Assembly (NCBI RefSeq): GCF_905147365.1
Contig: NC_056409.1
Span: 10,359,001-10,423,000, forward strand
Reading direction: 5' to 3'
Source of the DNA: Aricia agestis
Lineage: Eukaryota > Arthropoda > Insecta > Lepidoptera > Lycaenidae
Length of the DNA stretch: 64,000 nt
Shown here: positions 31,602-43,353 of the stretch, one piece after another
How the letters are laid out: every line of letters starts with the position of its first letter
Position numbering within the stretch: position 1 is the first letter of the stretch
The notes under the pieces: model-generated
Database searches by the model: none
What the model saw: the letters and a program-made list of their open reading frames with translations, nothing else
What the model was told of the DNA's origin: nothing
Position numbers and translations under genes: made by a program

Positions 31602-31650
31602 GCATTCTCGTACGATTGTTTGAGTCTCAAAACGGTTTCGTGGTACGCCC
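31602..31650 (+). mobile_element. Detached right arm of the 10.36-kb MITE family
   Basis: 'ggcattctcgtacgattgtt' and 'gagtctcaaaacggtttcgt' match the right arm of 10,355-10,508. Confidence 0.7.
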
Positions 31651-31790
31651 CCTGATTACACCTACCGACTACCGAGTGAGTGGAGTGACAGTACCCTCGG
31701 CCAAGCACTTGTTATGTTTATTAGGTATATGATATTAAGTCCTCGGCTGGAGGCACTGTCTCGCCGCTCTACTCGGTAGATGTAATCAGG
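31651..31790. mobile_element. MITE with CCTGATTACAYCTACCGA ends, 140 bp
   Basis: The left end CCTGATTACACCTACCGA and the complemented right end CCTGATTACATCTACCGA differ at one base. Short core with 'cctcggccaagcact'. Related fragment at 23,752. Confidence 0.75.
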
Positions 31791-31987
31791 CCTTGAAGAC
31801 GAGACTGCATTAGGTTGCAGCAGAGCAACACTTCAAGTTCCATAGAACTGATGTGTGGTTTCGCGTAACTTAATGCCGCGTAGTGTGGCTTGGCTCATGT
31901 GATATACACAGAATATTTGGCCGTGAGCGCCGTGACGTGTCGCGTTGCAGTCACAGCGTAGTGTCGCCTAGTGCGGTCTCACCTTAA

Positions 31988-32460
31988 GAGGATACACCAG
32001 GGGCTAGAGAAATGAAAAAAAAGTACGTGTAATATCTATAGCTGTCTCCCTTACCTCAAGCCTATACCGCAGAACGCGATAGAGACAACTGCAGAAAATC
32101 CAGAAAATCAACGATTCGTTGTCCCCTGATTCCTTCTCCAAAACTTAACCGATGTAAGTAGTTTTTTCATTAAAGATTTAAAAAAGGATTGAGCTATGTT
32201 CCTATGTTTTGCTTTTTTTGTATAATCTAGCCAAATCTGTTTTCTGAACGTTTGAACACAGCGGAAAATCTGGCCATTTTTTTGGGTTTTTGAACGTTCA
32301 TATCTTATTTAACAATTAAATTATGACAAAAAAGAAAACATAGGGACATTGTATTAGTGGCCGTAGATATTCAGGAAAAAAATTATAACTCTACTAGCAT
32401 TATCCAGGGAGGAAACAGGGGACAACGTTTGTATGGAAAAAAGGGCGGTGTGGACTCCTC
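31988..32460 (+). mobile_element. TTAA-flanked 473-bp element with GAGGA ends (copy 1)
   Basis: TTAA at 31,984-31,987 and 32,461-32,464. Left end GAGGATACACCAGGGG, right end (complemented) GAGGAGTCCACACCGCCC. The same asymmetry recurs in the inverted copy at 42,868, so the termini are real: a 5-6 bp identical end plus a diverged sub-terminal region. The core has 'cccctgattccttctccaaa' and 'gggaggaaacaggggacaa'. No transposase. TTAA fits piggyBac; Sola3-type elements also use TTAA and begin with GAG. Confidence 0.85.
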
Positions 32461-33029
32461 TTAACAATTTAAATCAGCTCCTCCAATATTACGCTCCGTA
32501 TTTTCTTTCTGCAGTAAAAAACTTCTCTCCGTGTGACTACATTAATATGATTTATAACCAAGCCCATTTGAGTACGAAAAACATTAAAATTATCTGCAAT
32601 CTCCTTAATGATCGGCCGTTAGAACTAAAAATAGATAAAAAGTATTAAGAGACTTCCATTTCGCTTTTAGGTCAGCCGCTCGTCAGTCCATGGGCATGTC
32701 ACTCGTTTCAAGAACGCAACAAAGTGTTCTTTGAAACGTACATGTTTTTAGAGCTTTTTATATATTTTCTTTGAGACGCGTCTGCGAACTGACGAGCTCT
32801 TAAATTATGTAAGTCTTGATACTTTTTTAGAGATGTGAATATTACTTAGTGTTGTAAAGTGTTCGCTCTGTAAGTTGATTGTAGATGAAATTCATGTCGT
32901 TTTATGTAATTATCTGTATTCTTTAACAATAGTTAGGTACGATACCATTTACATCGATCATTTTTATCACCAACAGTGTGTTACAATTACCTTATATAAT
33001 CTAAAAATAAATTAGCGTATGAGATAATT
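32461..33029. other. AT-rich intergenic DNA, no gene seen
   Basis: Nothing recognised. A 71-codon ORF at 32,433-32,648 begins in the element end and is unsupported. Confidence 0.45.
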
Positions 33030-33347
33030 ACGTGGGAGAGCCATGCTTCGGCACGAATGGGCAGGCTCGACCGGAGAAATACCACGTTCTCAAAGAAAAT
33101 CGGCGTGAAACAGTACTTGCGCTGTGTTTCGCCGAGTGAGTGAGTTTACCGGAGGCCCAATTCCCGTCCCTATCCTCCCCTATTCCCTTCCCTTCCCACC
33201 CCTTCCCTCCCCTATTACCCTATTCCCTCTTAAAAGGCCGGCAACGCACCTGCAGCTCTTCTGATGCTGCGAGTGTCCATGGGCGACGGAAGTTGCTTTT
33301 CAGGCGACCCGTTTGCTCGTTTGCCCCCTTCTCTCATAAAAAAAAAA
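33030..33347 (+). mobile_element. Poly(A)-tailed TTCCC repeat (copy 3)
   Basis: Complete: 'acgtgggagagccatgcttc', the gtgtttcgccgagtgag block, the TTCCC tract at 33,160-33,230, 'ggcaacgcacctgcag', then an A tail. No clear target duplication. Confidence 0.75.
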
Positions 33348-35028
33348 TTAAGCACGAGTGTGCAGCGTGAAATCCCCTTAATTTACCATTCAATTCCGAA
33401 GCATTTAACAATTTTCAGCGAGACAGACAAGTAAAAAACCATGCAAAAACTTATCACGATCACCGACTTCGAACTTTCTAAATCTAAAAACTTTAGTTTC
33501 GTTTCATTTGAGATGTCTTTTTCGCGGAAGAAGAATAAAAACGTGGTAGTAATACTAAAAGCATGAGCAGCTAATTGTTTTACAAAACATCAAAGTACTC
33601 TAGGAATGAAGGAGAAAGGTTTATCGTTGTCTCTTCGCGTTTCTTAAGCTTATTTGAATTTTGAAGCGTTTTGGGGTCCGAATTTACAGTAATTATTGTA
33701 AGGTCTATCCATACCACTAAAAGTGTGTCTGTTGTGTTTAGATTTTAGGGGGCTGTTGAAGCAAAAATTAGAGAGACCTCTTTTATGATAATGGTAATAA
33801 AAGCATTCCATATTTAAATAAAATTATCACACAAACGCGTCCTAATCCACAGATAAAATGAAAACCTGTACCGCTTACCGCTTATGCAGCTTCATTCCTT
33901 GAACATTATTATAATTTGACACGGTTTTCAGAACATAATATAAACCATTTATAGTTTTTACCGTCGGTGATTAAGTTAAAAAACCTTATGCCACACCGCT
34001 TTAGAGAAAAAGTGCATTTAGACTCAAGCGCTCTCCCCACTTTCGAGAGGTTGAAAAAGTAAATATAATTCAAGTGGAAAGTCTGCATAAGTGAAGTTAT
34101 TTTGCAAAAGAATATACTTATGTAAGCTAGCCTATTTGCAAGAAAAACGTTTTATACTAGAAGCGCTATCTCTATGGCAGATCGCACAAGTAGGTAATAT
34201 ACTGAAGGAATATTGTAGCTGAAATAATTCGCTTGAAGAAGACTACCGAATATTATTATGTTTTCTATAATAATCATTATTAAACTACACAACTAAGTAA
34301 ACTATAATGTTTACTATTGACTGACTCTACCTAGATAGGTCATTACAGCAGCATGTTATTCGCGCCATGTTTTGGGAACTACATTAAAAACTTTTGACGC
34401 ACGTCGGAAACGCTACATTTTGAAGCGGATATGGCTGTTTGAATCGGATACGTTTGTTTGAATCGGATGTGTTCGTTTGGACGACAAAGTTTCGTTTAAA
34501 TCGATTGCAATATCGATTTAACAACTCTAGAAAACGTTCAGGAACGTTAATTGTTTCGCCTCATGCGACTCGATTGTATCGATGTTTGTGAAAACCCTCC
34601 TTTCCGCCATTCCTCTGGTTTATAAACACGTAATGCTGGTATTTACGTCTTTTGCATGAGATCACGTTTTCTGTTCGATGTTTAATTTAAAAGGTAACAT
34701 GTTTTAAATAAATACATATCGCATACATAAACAATCGAACATTTCATGTTTAAACATCGGTAAAAAATAATTTAAAGTATTTCATTTGTTTCATATTCAA
34801 ACGCATGCAATTTTCTTACTTATTTTCCTCACCAATATTTCATAGTTTGTTCTTTATACTAAAGTATTTCAACTCAGATTAAGTTTTGTGACTTGCCTTG
34901 TGGCTTATATGATGACAATAATTTCACGGTAGAAGCTGGTATCATTTCTAATAATAATTTCCTCGTATCCTAACACTCCTAGTTCCGTAAATTCGTACCC
35001 AAAGTTGGTACTACTAATATAATATACT
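33348..35028. other. Intergenic DNA, no gene seen
   Basis: AT-rich, no domain-bearing ORF. Near 34,425-34,500 a short imprecise tandem phrase ('gtttgaatcgga' repeated two to three times) is visible. Confidence 0.45.
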
Positions 35029-35683
35029 CTATGCCCAAAGCGTAAAAATGACCCTATTACTGAGACTTCGACGTCTGTCTGTCTGTCTCCAGGCTGTATC
35101 TCAAGAACCGCTATGGCTAGACTTTGAAATTTTCACAGATTGTGTATATCTATTATCTGTAGCGGCTATAACAACAAATACTAAAAACAAAATAGTTAAT
35201 ATTTAATTAATACAACAAACGTGTTTTTTTTTTTGCTTTTTTTGCTCGTAAACCATATTATAGGTGCTCCCTCACCGGGAGTATTCGCTTGTTACACGTT
35301 ACAGAGTCGAGCTTTACAATGCGCACCTTGTAATGATACAGTGTGTAATATCTTGATTCTTGATACAACTTGTAACATCAACTAGCTATGGAATGCTCAA
35401 AGTCGAATGTTACATTACACGCGAATGCTCGACAGTCAGTGAGGTAGTATTGTAAAGTAATGCTCAAAGTCGAATCTCGCGGTGAGAGAGCACTTTAATG
35501 ACTACAGGTAGCCACTTTAAATATTCACAAAATCCTTAATTATGTTCGTACTTTAATATTTAAATTAAAATAAAATAAAAATTTAAGGGGGGCTCCCATA
35601 CAAAAAACACAATTTTTGTTTACTTTCGCTCTATAACGGTACTGAACCCTTAGTGCGCGAGTCTGTCTCGCACTTGGCCGATT
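35029..35683 (+). repeat. TTCCGT-family repeat, interrupted by a MITE
   Basis: 'gaccctattactgagacttc', 'tctccaggctgtatctcaag' and 'aacaacaaatactaaaaac' precede the insertion; 'gggggctcccatacaaaaaa' and 'tcgcacttggccga' follow. The 35,274-35,493 element splits it. Confidence 0.75.
35274..35493. mobile_element. 220-bp element nested in the TTCCGT repeat
   Basis: Left end GTGCTCCCTCACCGGGAG, complemented right end GTGCTCTCTCACCGCGAG (two mismatches in 18). The phrase 'aatgctcaaagtcgaat' appears twice at the right. No ORF. Confidence 0.65.
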
Positions 35684-36419
35684 ATTTATTTATGTGTTAT
35701 AATAATATAATATGTAATATTATAGTAAACGGTAGATTTTAATTAGAATCTTCAATCATTTGTCCCGCTTCTCGTGTGAGCGTAAATAAAGAGTTTACAT
35801 GTACCATCATGTACATAACATAGTTTAAGTCCACTAGAAAGTACGATAACGTTGTGAATGTTAATAAAAATACGTCTCGTTTTGTACGTTTAAGCACCTA
35901 TTATTTATTTATAACGCGAATGTTTAAAGTTAATTGTGACCATTAAACATTATTATCCGCAGTTAGCATAAAATATGCATAATTGTACTCGGAGACTTTG
36001 TCCCTGATAAACACATAAAAGCTCATTTAGCTCATTAAAGCAATAGCGATAGCAGTTTAGCTTTAACTATGCTCCGAATACGGCTACAAAAATGTTTATC
36101 GCGCGATACGGACAAATTCTACTTTACCCGTTTAATGGAAAAACAACTAAATGTTATTTAACGACCAATTTACTGAGAAATGTTTGCTCGATGACGGGGA
36201 GTAAAACAGTCGTAGCTGAACACGAAAATGTTTAGTGTCTCTGTGAATGTTTATTGGAATTCATATTATTAAAAGTTATAGTAATAAAATTACATATCTG
36301 CTAACTTTTCAATCATTCATCATCTTAATAGCTGCCCATTAATTCATATCATCATCTATACCGCATATTGCCGAACAAGTTTTGAAACTAAAACGAAAAA
36401 TATTTTAGATAAGTACTAT
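35684..36419. other. AT-rich intergenic DNA, no gene seen
   Basis: No ORF, repeat end or RNA gene recognised. Confidence 0.45.
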
Positions 36420-36556
36420 TATAGCCTGTCAAGAAAGTGGAGATATTAAAAATTGGCAATATCGTAGTGTCATCCCTTTCAAATCAATCTAAGAAAAAAA
36501 GGATGACACTACGATGTTGCCACTTTTTAATTTCTTCACTTTCTTGACGGACTATA
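36420..36556. mobile_element. MITE with about 55-bp inverted ends
   Basis: Arms start TATAGCCTGTCAAGAAAGTG and, complemented, TATAGTCCGTCAAGAAAGTG. Pairing continues through 'cgtagtgtcatcc' and leaves a loop of about 25 bases. Confidence 0.8.
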
Positions 36557-36737
36557 CTGAAAAGTACAAACATCAATTTACTTAAATCTACACATAAAAT
36601 TTATTTCAAATTTTAATTGCCATCGTTACATGTTCGCGCTAAGTGAACGCTTTATTTAAAATAATATATTCGAGTGGAATTTCTTTTATAATTATAATCG
36701 TCATAATAAATATAATGACGGCGTAATAAAAACTGTA

Positions 36738-36906
36738 ATGTGTGCGCGCGGCTTAATTACGTTGCATTGTTGATATCAGCTGAGCGGTGCGGCTGTGTGC
36801 GTGGTCGCGACGCGCCGCGCCCCCACACACACACACCACGTCAGCTGATCGCCGTCGCCATAACAACCGTTCGCCGCCCGCCGCCCGCCGCGCCGCGCTC
36901 CACACC
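36738..36906. promoter_or_regulatory. Isolated GC-rich patch, candidate promoter or first exon
   Basis: About 170 bases with dense CpG ('gtcgcgacgcgccgcg', 'cgccgcccgccgcgccg'), an (AC)n run and two CAGCTG E-boxes (36,777 and 36,841), standing in AT-rich DNA. In Lepidoptera such patches often mark transcription starts or GC-rich exons. The overlapping 66-codon plus-strand ORF is low-complexity and not called. Confidence 0.35.
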
Positions 36907-39739
36907 TATTAATCATCGTTCGTTTGCTTATTTTAATTGATAATTTGATTTAATTGATGAGATAGATTTTTGTGGCTGGTTTTGGTTTTTTTTTTTGTTA
37001 TTAGTCACATGTAATTCTTTGATAAGGAATATTCAGGTTATATTTTACAATAATTTAATGATACGCGATAAATATTTTGATACGCTTCCATGAGCAATTA
37101 TAGCTAAAGTGTAATATTTTTTTAGGTACGAAACTATTCCATTTTAATGTAATTAGTTCCAATTTTCATAGTTCCATTCATTTTAAATTCGTGGTATTAA
37201 CTTTTTAGCTACTTCGAAAAGTAGTTAATAAATACCAAGAAATTCCGGTTACAATGTGTTTGTACAGAAATATCTGAAATCAAACTGAACACTCCTCAAA
37301 ACATGAAAGAGTTCCGATCCCTATTTGCGTCCCTGTCGCTCCTATACGGCTAGGCAACTAGACAAGGATAGAAGGCAGGACGCCCACCCGTCAAGTTCGG
37401 CACATAAAATGGCCGATGCTTACTTAGTTTCGTGATCGTTCAGGGAGAGGGGTTATGTCGGTAATATTATGTTTTATGATAGGCGGGTGGGCGCGCTATA
37501 AATCGGATATTCGTTTTAGAGATAATACTGCCGATAAATAATACTTGCGTTTCATGAAATACAACGTCGTTTTTCAAATTGGATGGTTCAGTCCAGTTAA
37601 CTGTTAGTGCACTGATCGTTGAGGAAGCCTATAATTACGGAATTGCTACTTGGATCGTGCGTCGTTATCAGAGCGAGACGAAGTAGCCCATTATATTTTT
37701 GCGATCATCATTCACACTAATGCTTTTAGCTTTACTGCTTTATGCGTCGCTTTATATTTTAAAGTTGCTTACTTCACGGCTTAAACTGTTTTATTTGTAT
37801 GCACCAGTCACCGTGGAACTAAAATAGCCCGGATGCCAGTAATAACAAATTATTATAACACATGTCTATCGGATTCACATCTACCTTTCTTAAAATTAGA
37901 TTGATGTTCCAAATTGTAACAAAAATTCAATTAATCTCTTCAAATAAAAGATTTTTTTATTAACAACATTTAATAACAGATTTTCAGTTCCAAAACACCA
38001 TTACAAAGCGTCTGGTATAAGACATAATTTAACAAAATATGACTTTGTTTTGTATTAGATAAGTTTTCTTGTTACAAAGCATCTAAACTCGAAGTGTATT
38101 CGTTAGTGCTCGCAATATCAGGGTCATAAAAAGTAACAATAAACATTTTATGATAGCAGAAATATAAAATAAAATGGATTTACGTCGCTCCCCTCACTCA
38201 GATGGGAATCATTTTCTTTCTTATGACAAGTTATAAAAGAAGGAAGTTATTTAGCTATTAAACATGATGGATCCAGCATACCAAATATACTTGGTGGTTG
38301 AGGTTTATTTCTTCGAAGTCATTTAGAAAATAATATTATGATTACTAATGTTTTCTTGTGATCACTGATCACTGTAAGAAATGTATATTTTCCATGGTCT
38401 TGCCTACTGCCTATTAGGAATATATTACACGCTGCAGTCTTGTTTGAATATAATATAATCTGAATTTAGAAACAATATTCTACTGTCAAGTTTAGTAACA
38501 ATGCAGATTTTAACAATGAAGATATTGTTTATCTTATTTGCAAATCAGATAGCCGATTTGAATATTATTATAAAAGTTAGCAACATAATATAACATAAAT
38601 CCATGTTTTTTAATAAATATATAAAAGAAATTAACCTATTTGGCCTTATCCTAGAGCAAACACTATTTAGGACCTGAAGGGCTAGAACTAGAACATGGCT
38701 ACAACCAAATGTTCTTAAATTTTGTTTTATGGAATATGTAAATATATCTATCTGGAAATAACGGATTTCTAAACTAATTAATTACAATTTTATAATTTTG
38801 AAATTGTTGTATAGATAGAAAATTTTATTTCGAATGCCCTTTGGATGGTCTTGTCAAAATGTGAAAATTTACATAGATGATTTAGTTGTTTGTTATTACT
38901 TATTACAATAAAGGATTGTGATAGGTTTAGTTGGAAATTGCCAGATCCAGAAAAATATTGACAATAATTATTATTTAAGTAGGTACCGTGGTTTTTAAAA
39001 TATTTACTTATTCAACTTTTTGTTTTTCTAAATTAGTTATGCAATTTTAAAATGTTCGCTTTAAAGCCATTCTAAGAAGATTAAATTTTAGTTCGTTTTT
39101 AAAACAATTCTGTACATTTAACAAATACGTAATTTCGACAAAGAGCAAAAGTAGTTAGTAGACCGCAAGATAAAGTAAGGTTTACATAATATTATCGCAT
39201 AGCATGATACCAGCTAACAGAACCATGTGCACACTGCACACCCACAAATAATCCATTTCAGACTTTGACGGCAAAGTGGAAACTTTCAGCTATACTTACG
39301 TCCCAAAAGTTAGCTACATCCAAATCCATGTAATAAGAACACAAGTCCTGTTCGCACTAGCAGGTAGAACCAATTTCACTGGCACACAGAAGCACATCTA
39401 TCAGGGTCGCAGACACAGATCGCGGTCGGGTTAAATAAAACGATGCTTTAGGGATTTTTGTAAAAAGATAGTTATATTTTTGGCATTGGACTATGACACA
39501 ATATAATACTATGATATGCTAAGTAAGCGTTTTATAAAGACTTTTACATGCCGAATATTTGTTAATCAGACTATTCATCAGAGGACTCTTTATATATAAT
39601 TTTAACAAACATAACTGCTTACAAAATGAGAGTAGAATACGTTTCTAGTTCACCACTCGAGACCGTCTAGAACTCGTCGCCTAACGAAAACATAACTATT
39701 ACTAGTATTATTCGTAATATTTTTTCTCACTTTCATTTT
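36907..39739. other. 2.8 kb AT-rich, largely repeat-free
   Basis: Unlike its surroundings this stretch shows no recognised repeat family. It could be long 3' UTR, intron or regulatory DNA of the GC-rich gene or of an undetected neighbour; nothing in the sequence decides this. A GC-containing patch at 37,320-37,500 is unexplained. Confidence 0.4.
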
Positions 39740-39745
39740 TTTATT
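39740..39745 (-). terminator. Candidate polyadenylation signal for the 40-kb gene
   Basis: AATAAA on the minus strand (TTTATT on the plus), about 310 bases beyond the stop codon at 40,056. Other AT-rich alternatives exist nearby. Confidence 0.35.
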
Positions 39746-40055
39746 CTATAGGTACATACTTTATTATAATACAATTTTTGAACATATAATTATCGATATG
39801 ATAATATCTTATACAGGAATACGCAACAGATCAGCGACGGTACAATAATTTACCATGAAGCATCGGTTAATGCGACTGCGAATAAATAGTAGTCGTGTCG
39901 GGAGCACGTCCCGAGACATCGTCCGGCGCGAGAACACACAAATCAACGTTCAAACAATATCGACGCACATAGGTACTATTTGGTATCGGGTCCGGGCGCG
40001 GCGCGGCACTTATCACTAACTAATTACAAAGAAACATCACAGACACCGGCCCCGG

Positions 40056-40655
40056 CTACATGTAGATCGGCAGCTGCTGCAGCGCGCGCTTGTCGAAGCG
40101 CTCGTAGTGCGCGGCGGGCGGCAGCCGCGCGATATCACAGTCCAACTCGGGTGGCAGGTAAGGGTGCGCCTTGAGACGCGCCCTCGCTAGTTTGCCACCA
40201 CCTTCGGCCACATACTCGGGCCGGTAACGTCTCGTATCCTCGGGTAGACGAGCCCGCTGAGCCGCCACGGGCGCGGGCGGCGGTGCCGGTGGAGCCGGTG
40301 CCGCTCGGCAACAGCGTCGCACGGTCCGCGCTCGGGCCCGGGCATCCGGCGCGGCTGCGGTGGCCGTCGCGGCCACTCCCGCAGCACTCGCCACGTCGCC
40401 GCGTGGGAGGTTGTTCACGAACGGCACTCGCCGGAGGCTCTCGAGCCTCCGGAAATGTGAGGGGTGGATCATCAGCAGCGGCTCAATCTTGACGCCCTGC
40501 GGTGGCTTGGCACAGTCGGGAAGCTCGTATTCGATACTGCAGTCTACGTGTAAAGGCACCGAGTAATCCTTGGGCGCGAGCGAGGCGGGTCGCGCGTCCC
40601 TGCCAAAACGGTCGGCGGCGGCGAAATCGGCCTCGCCGCGGGCGTAGCCCGTCAT
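40056..40655 (-). CDS. GC-rich host gene candidate, 199-residue protein of unknown function
   Basis: ATG at 40,655-40,653 with an in-frame TGA 48 bases upstream and a good start context (GAG-ATG), ending TAG. Residues 1-75 look structured and non-repetitive (MTGYARGEADFAAADRFG..., 'KDYSVPLHVDCSIEYELPDC', 'KIEPLLMIHPSHFRRLESL', 'PFVNNLP'). Residues about 85-145 are Ala/Pro/Arg low complexity. The C-terminal 50 have Tyr/Pro/Leu motifs (RYRPEYV, HPYLPPELDCDIA, LQQLPIYM). No signal peptide, membrane segment or catalytic motif is seen. High GC against AT-rich flanks, an upstream in-frame stop and the motif-like N-terminus support a real single coding exon. I have a weak impression of a conserved insect protein (possibly one annotated as centrosomal and chromosomal factor-like) but cannot support a name. 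A longer multi-exon gene is possible. Confidence 0.7.
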   Translation of the reverse strand: MTGYARGEADFAAADRFGRDARPASLAPKDYSVPLHVDCSIEYELPDCAKPPQGVKIEPLLMIHPSHFRRLESLRRVPFVNNLPRGDVASAAGVAATATAAAPDARARARTVRRCCRAAPAPPAPPPAPVAAQRARLPEDTRRYRPEYVAEGGGKLARARLKAHPYLPPELDCDIARLPPAAHYERFDKRALQQLPIYM

Positions 40656-40985
40656 CTCGGCGGGCGCGGCCTCACGGCATGTGCGCCGCGGGGCGCGCGC
40701 CGATCAGCTGATTGTGCGAGCTGGAGCGCGCGGACGTGCGCGCTGGTCGGTGGCTAGCGCAAGACTGAGTGTGACGCCGCGCGTGCGCCCGCCCCCCGTA
40801 CTTCGCGCCGCCCGCCCCGCGCCCCCGGGGGCAGCGCCGGCCCGGCGCGTCCCGTCCGATCGATAAAAATGGCGGCTCGTAGGCGACCGCGGGGCTGCGC
40901 AGACGAGCCGCGCGCCCGGCCCCGGCCGGCTATTGTGACGCGAATGTCAAACAGCTGACTGCGACCGGCATGGCATCGCACACAT
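40656..40985 (-). promoter_or_regulatory. GC-rich 5' UTR and promoter region of the 40-kb gene
   Basis: Very CpG-rich 330 bases directly upstream of the ATG. It contains a CAGCTG E-box (40,705) and, at 40,868, AAAATGGCGGC, whose complement carries the GCCGCCAT core bound by Pho/YY1-type factors. GC content drops sharply after 40,985. Confidence 0.5.
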
Positions 40986-42867
40986 AAACAACGTCCCCGG
41001 CACACATTGTTTTTCTTTAGGTCATATTATTGTCTTACCGTTGCTTGTGCCTTAATTATGTAAACATTGTCGTTTCAGGATGGAACGTGCAATATTATTT
41101 AAAAAGTTATCAGTTTTTAATATTTAAATATCTTTACCGCAGTTAATATAAAAATCAAAAAAGGTGAAAACATCTCTGATTGTAAATAGGGGTTGATAGT
41201 CAATAAAATTTTTAATTTACATATTTTCATATCCTAGAAACAAAATATAATATTATTTTCTAAATAAAATAGAATTATTAGTCATTTAGCCAAGAAAAAT
41301 TAAAGTAGAACAAAAGGAGCCTTAAAGTCTAGGAATTTGCTCACAAAAGAAATGCCGATATACCTAGTAAAAACTATGTGAAAGGAGAATTTCCGAGAAA
41401 GCCTCCCCAGTCGGCGCCCGATGTAATCTCGGCTTCGTGTCTCAGGCTCTAAGCCGAGCTTCATGCGACACTACAGAGCCATTCAATTTATTTTGTCCGA
41501 TTCGAAATATGATAAACGAAGATACCTATTGGTTTTCTTTACTGCGAAGTGCGAAGTTACTGATTGAAATATAAAGTACACCTGTGTATGTACGTTTCGC
41601 TATTGGTGGTCGCGTAAAGTGGTTTTACAGTAACTGTTACAGTTAATTGTATAAGTACCTTATATAATAGTTTAACACCGTAAAATAATATAGACAACAA
41701 TTAATAAAACTAGTATTACTTAAAATTAAAAAGATTTGCAGCTTTTCAGAAGATTTCATCACAGATTAACCTGTCGAAAGGTAGTTTAACTTATAAAGTG
41801 TAGAAATTAGTGTTAACTTAATTATAATTATTAAAATTTCATTCGACCATTTAAATACAATGTAATAAAGATAAATAAATAATTAAAATACAAAGCTTGT
41901 GTAGAATTGTAGATTTATGAACGAATTTCGGTAGAGTACCTACTAAATTATATTCGTTGTTTGTGAAACGTCTTTGCATTTTGCAATCTAAATCTTAAAC
42001 AGTGCGCCGACAAACTTGTAGAACTTAATATCTTCTCACGAGCTCACTTAATATGAAATATTAAACTGTAGTAACTTTAAACTGAAGTAACTGTAGCTGG
42101 CAAAGCCAAAGTATCCTTTGGCTTGTTAAACCACCTCAAAGTTACATCACAATTATGAAATCTTAAAGGTCCGTGTTTCCATGAAAATAATATAATACCT
42201 ATAAAGCAATACGCGTAACATTTCAAATTAATTTCGCGTGAGAAAGTCTACATTGTAAGAACTACACTCGGAAATCTTTTCTAAAAATCCATAACGCATC
42301 TCCCCATCTTTTATCATAACTTAGATTTTTCGCACGCAAAAAAATATGTTTATTGTGTACGTAAATTAATGGTGTCTCTTGAGTTTCGAGCAATTACAAT
42401 GCATAGACGGACAAAAAACTTGTCATTGTTACCGGGGCGAGCGGTTTGAGGGTGCTGCATAATAAATTCCCGTTAAATAATCCAGAGGCTCCTCGGGTTT
42501 CTTTTCATTACGGAATATCAATGTTCGCCGCTTTTGTAGGGAGATTGCAGATAGGGCTTAGGCGTGAAAGATTTTAAAAATGATATTAAGCCACAATATA
42601 CTTTATTATAGATACTTTGATCTGACACGATAGTAAATGAAGGCCTGCAGCCGTTTCTCCGCGTCCATCGACACATATTTTAACAGTTTTAACACGCGTT
42701 TCTCGGCTAATATTACTTGCGGAAGTACTGTTAGCAACTATGTATTTAGTAAACCGTGGTACTGTTGCTTATTAAAGAAAATAATATAAAATAAAGCAAC
42801 ATAATATCAATTTACGTAATTGAAGAGATTGTCTTTGCGAACGGAACAATTAACTTGAAAACATTAA
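40986..42867. other. AT-rich DNA, no gene seen
   Basis: No ORF of note. A GC-containing patch at 41,395-41,480 has the inverted 'ctcggctt' and 'aagccgag'. Otherwise plain. Confidence 0.45.
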
Positions 42868-43353
42868 GAGGATTTCACACCGCCGTTTTTCCATACAAAC
42901 GCTGTCCCCTGTTTCCTCCCTGGATAATGCCGGTAGAGTTATAATTTTTTTCCTGAATATCTATGGCCACTATTAGCATGTCCCTATGTTTTCTTTTTTT
43001 TCATAATTTTATTATTAAAAAAGATAAGAACGTCCAAAAACCCAAAAAAATGGCAAGATTTTCCTCTGTGTTTAAACACCCAGAAAACAAAACTGGCTAA
43101 AATATACAAAAAAAAATAAAACATAGGAACACAGCTCAAGCCTTGCTTTAATTCCTAATGAAAAAAGTACTTAAATCGGTTAAGTTTTGGAGAAGGAATT
43201 AGCGGACAACGAATCGAAGATTTTCTGTTCTTTTATTAGAACTTTTGTCGTATTGTCTCTATCGCGCTCTGCGGTGGGAGTTTTGAGATTGGTGAGACAG
43301 CAATACATTTTCAAATACCTATTTTCAATTTCTCTCGCCCCTGGTGTATCCTC
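42868..43353 (-). mobile_element. TTAA-flanked 486-bp element with GAGGA ends (copy 2, inverted)
   Basis: TTAA at 42,864-42,867 and 43,354-43,357. The left end GAGGATTTCACACCGCCG corresponds to the right end of copy 1 (31,988-32,460), and the right end complements to GAGGATACACCAGGGGC. Internal blocks ('acaaacgctgtcccctgttt', 'cctccctggataatgcc') match in inverse orientation. Confidence 0.85.

Noticed and set aside
36740..36940. 66-codon ORF in the GC-rich patch
   Set aside because: Low-complexity Arg/Pro/His translation of CpG-rich DNA; stops are simply rare there.
40187..41005. Several 60-80 codon ORFs overlapping or opposing the 199-codon gene
   Set aside because: Shadows of GC-rich sequence in other frames. 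Only the 40,655-40,056 frame has a conserved-looking N-terminus and a sensible start context.
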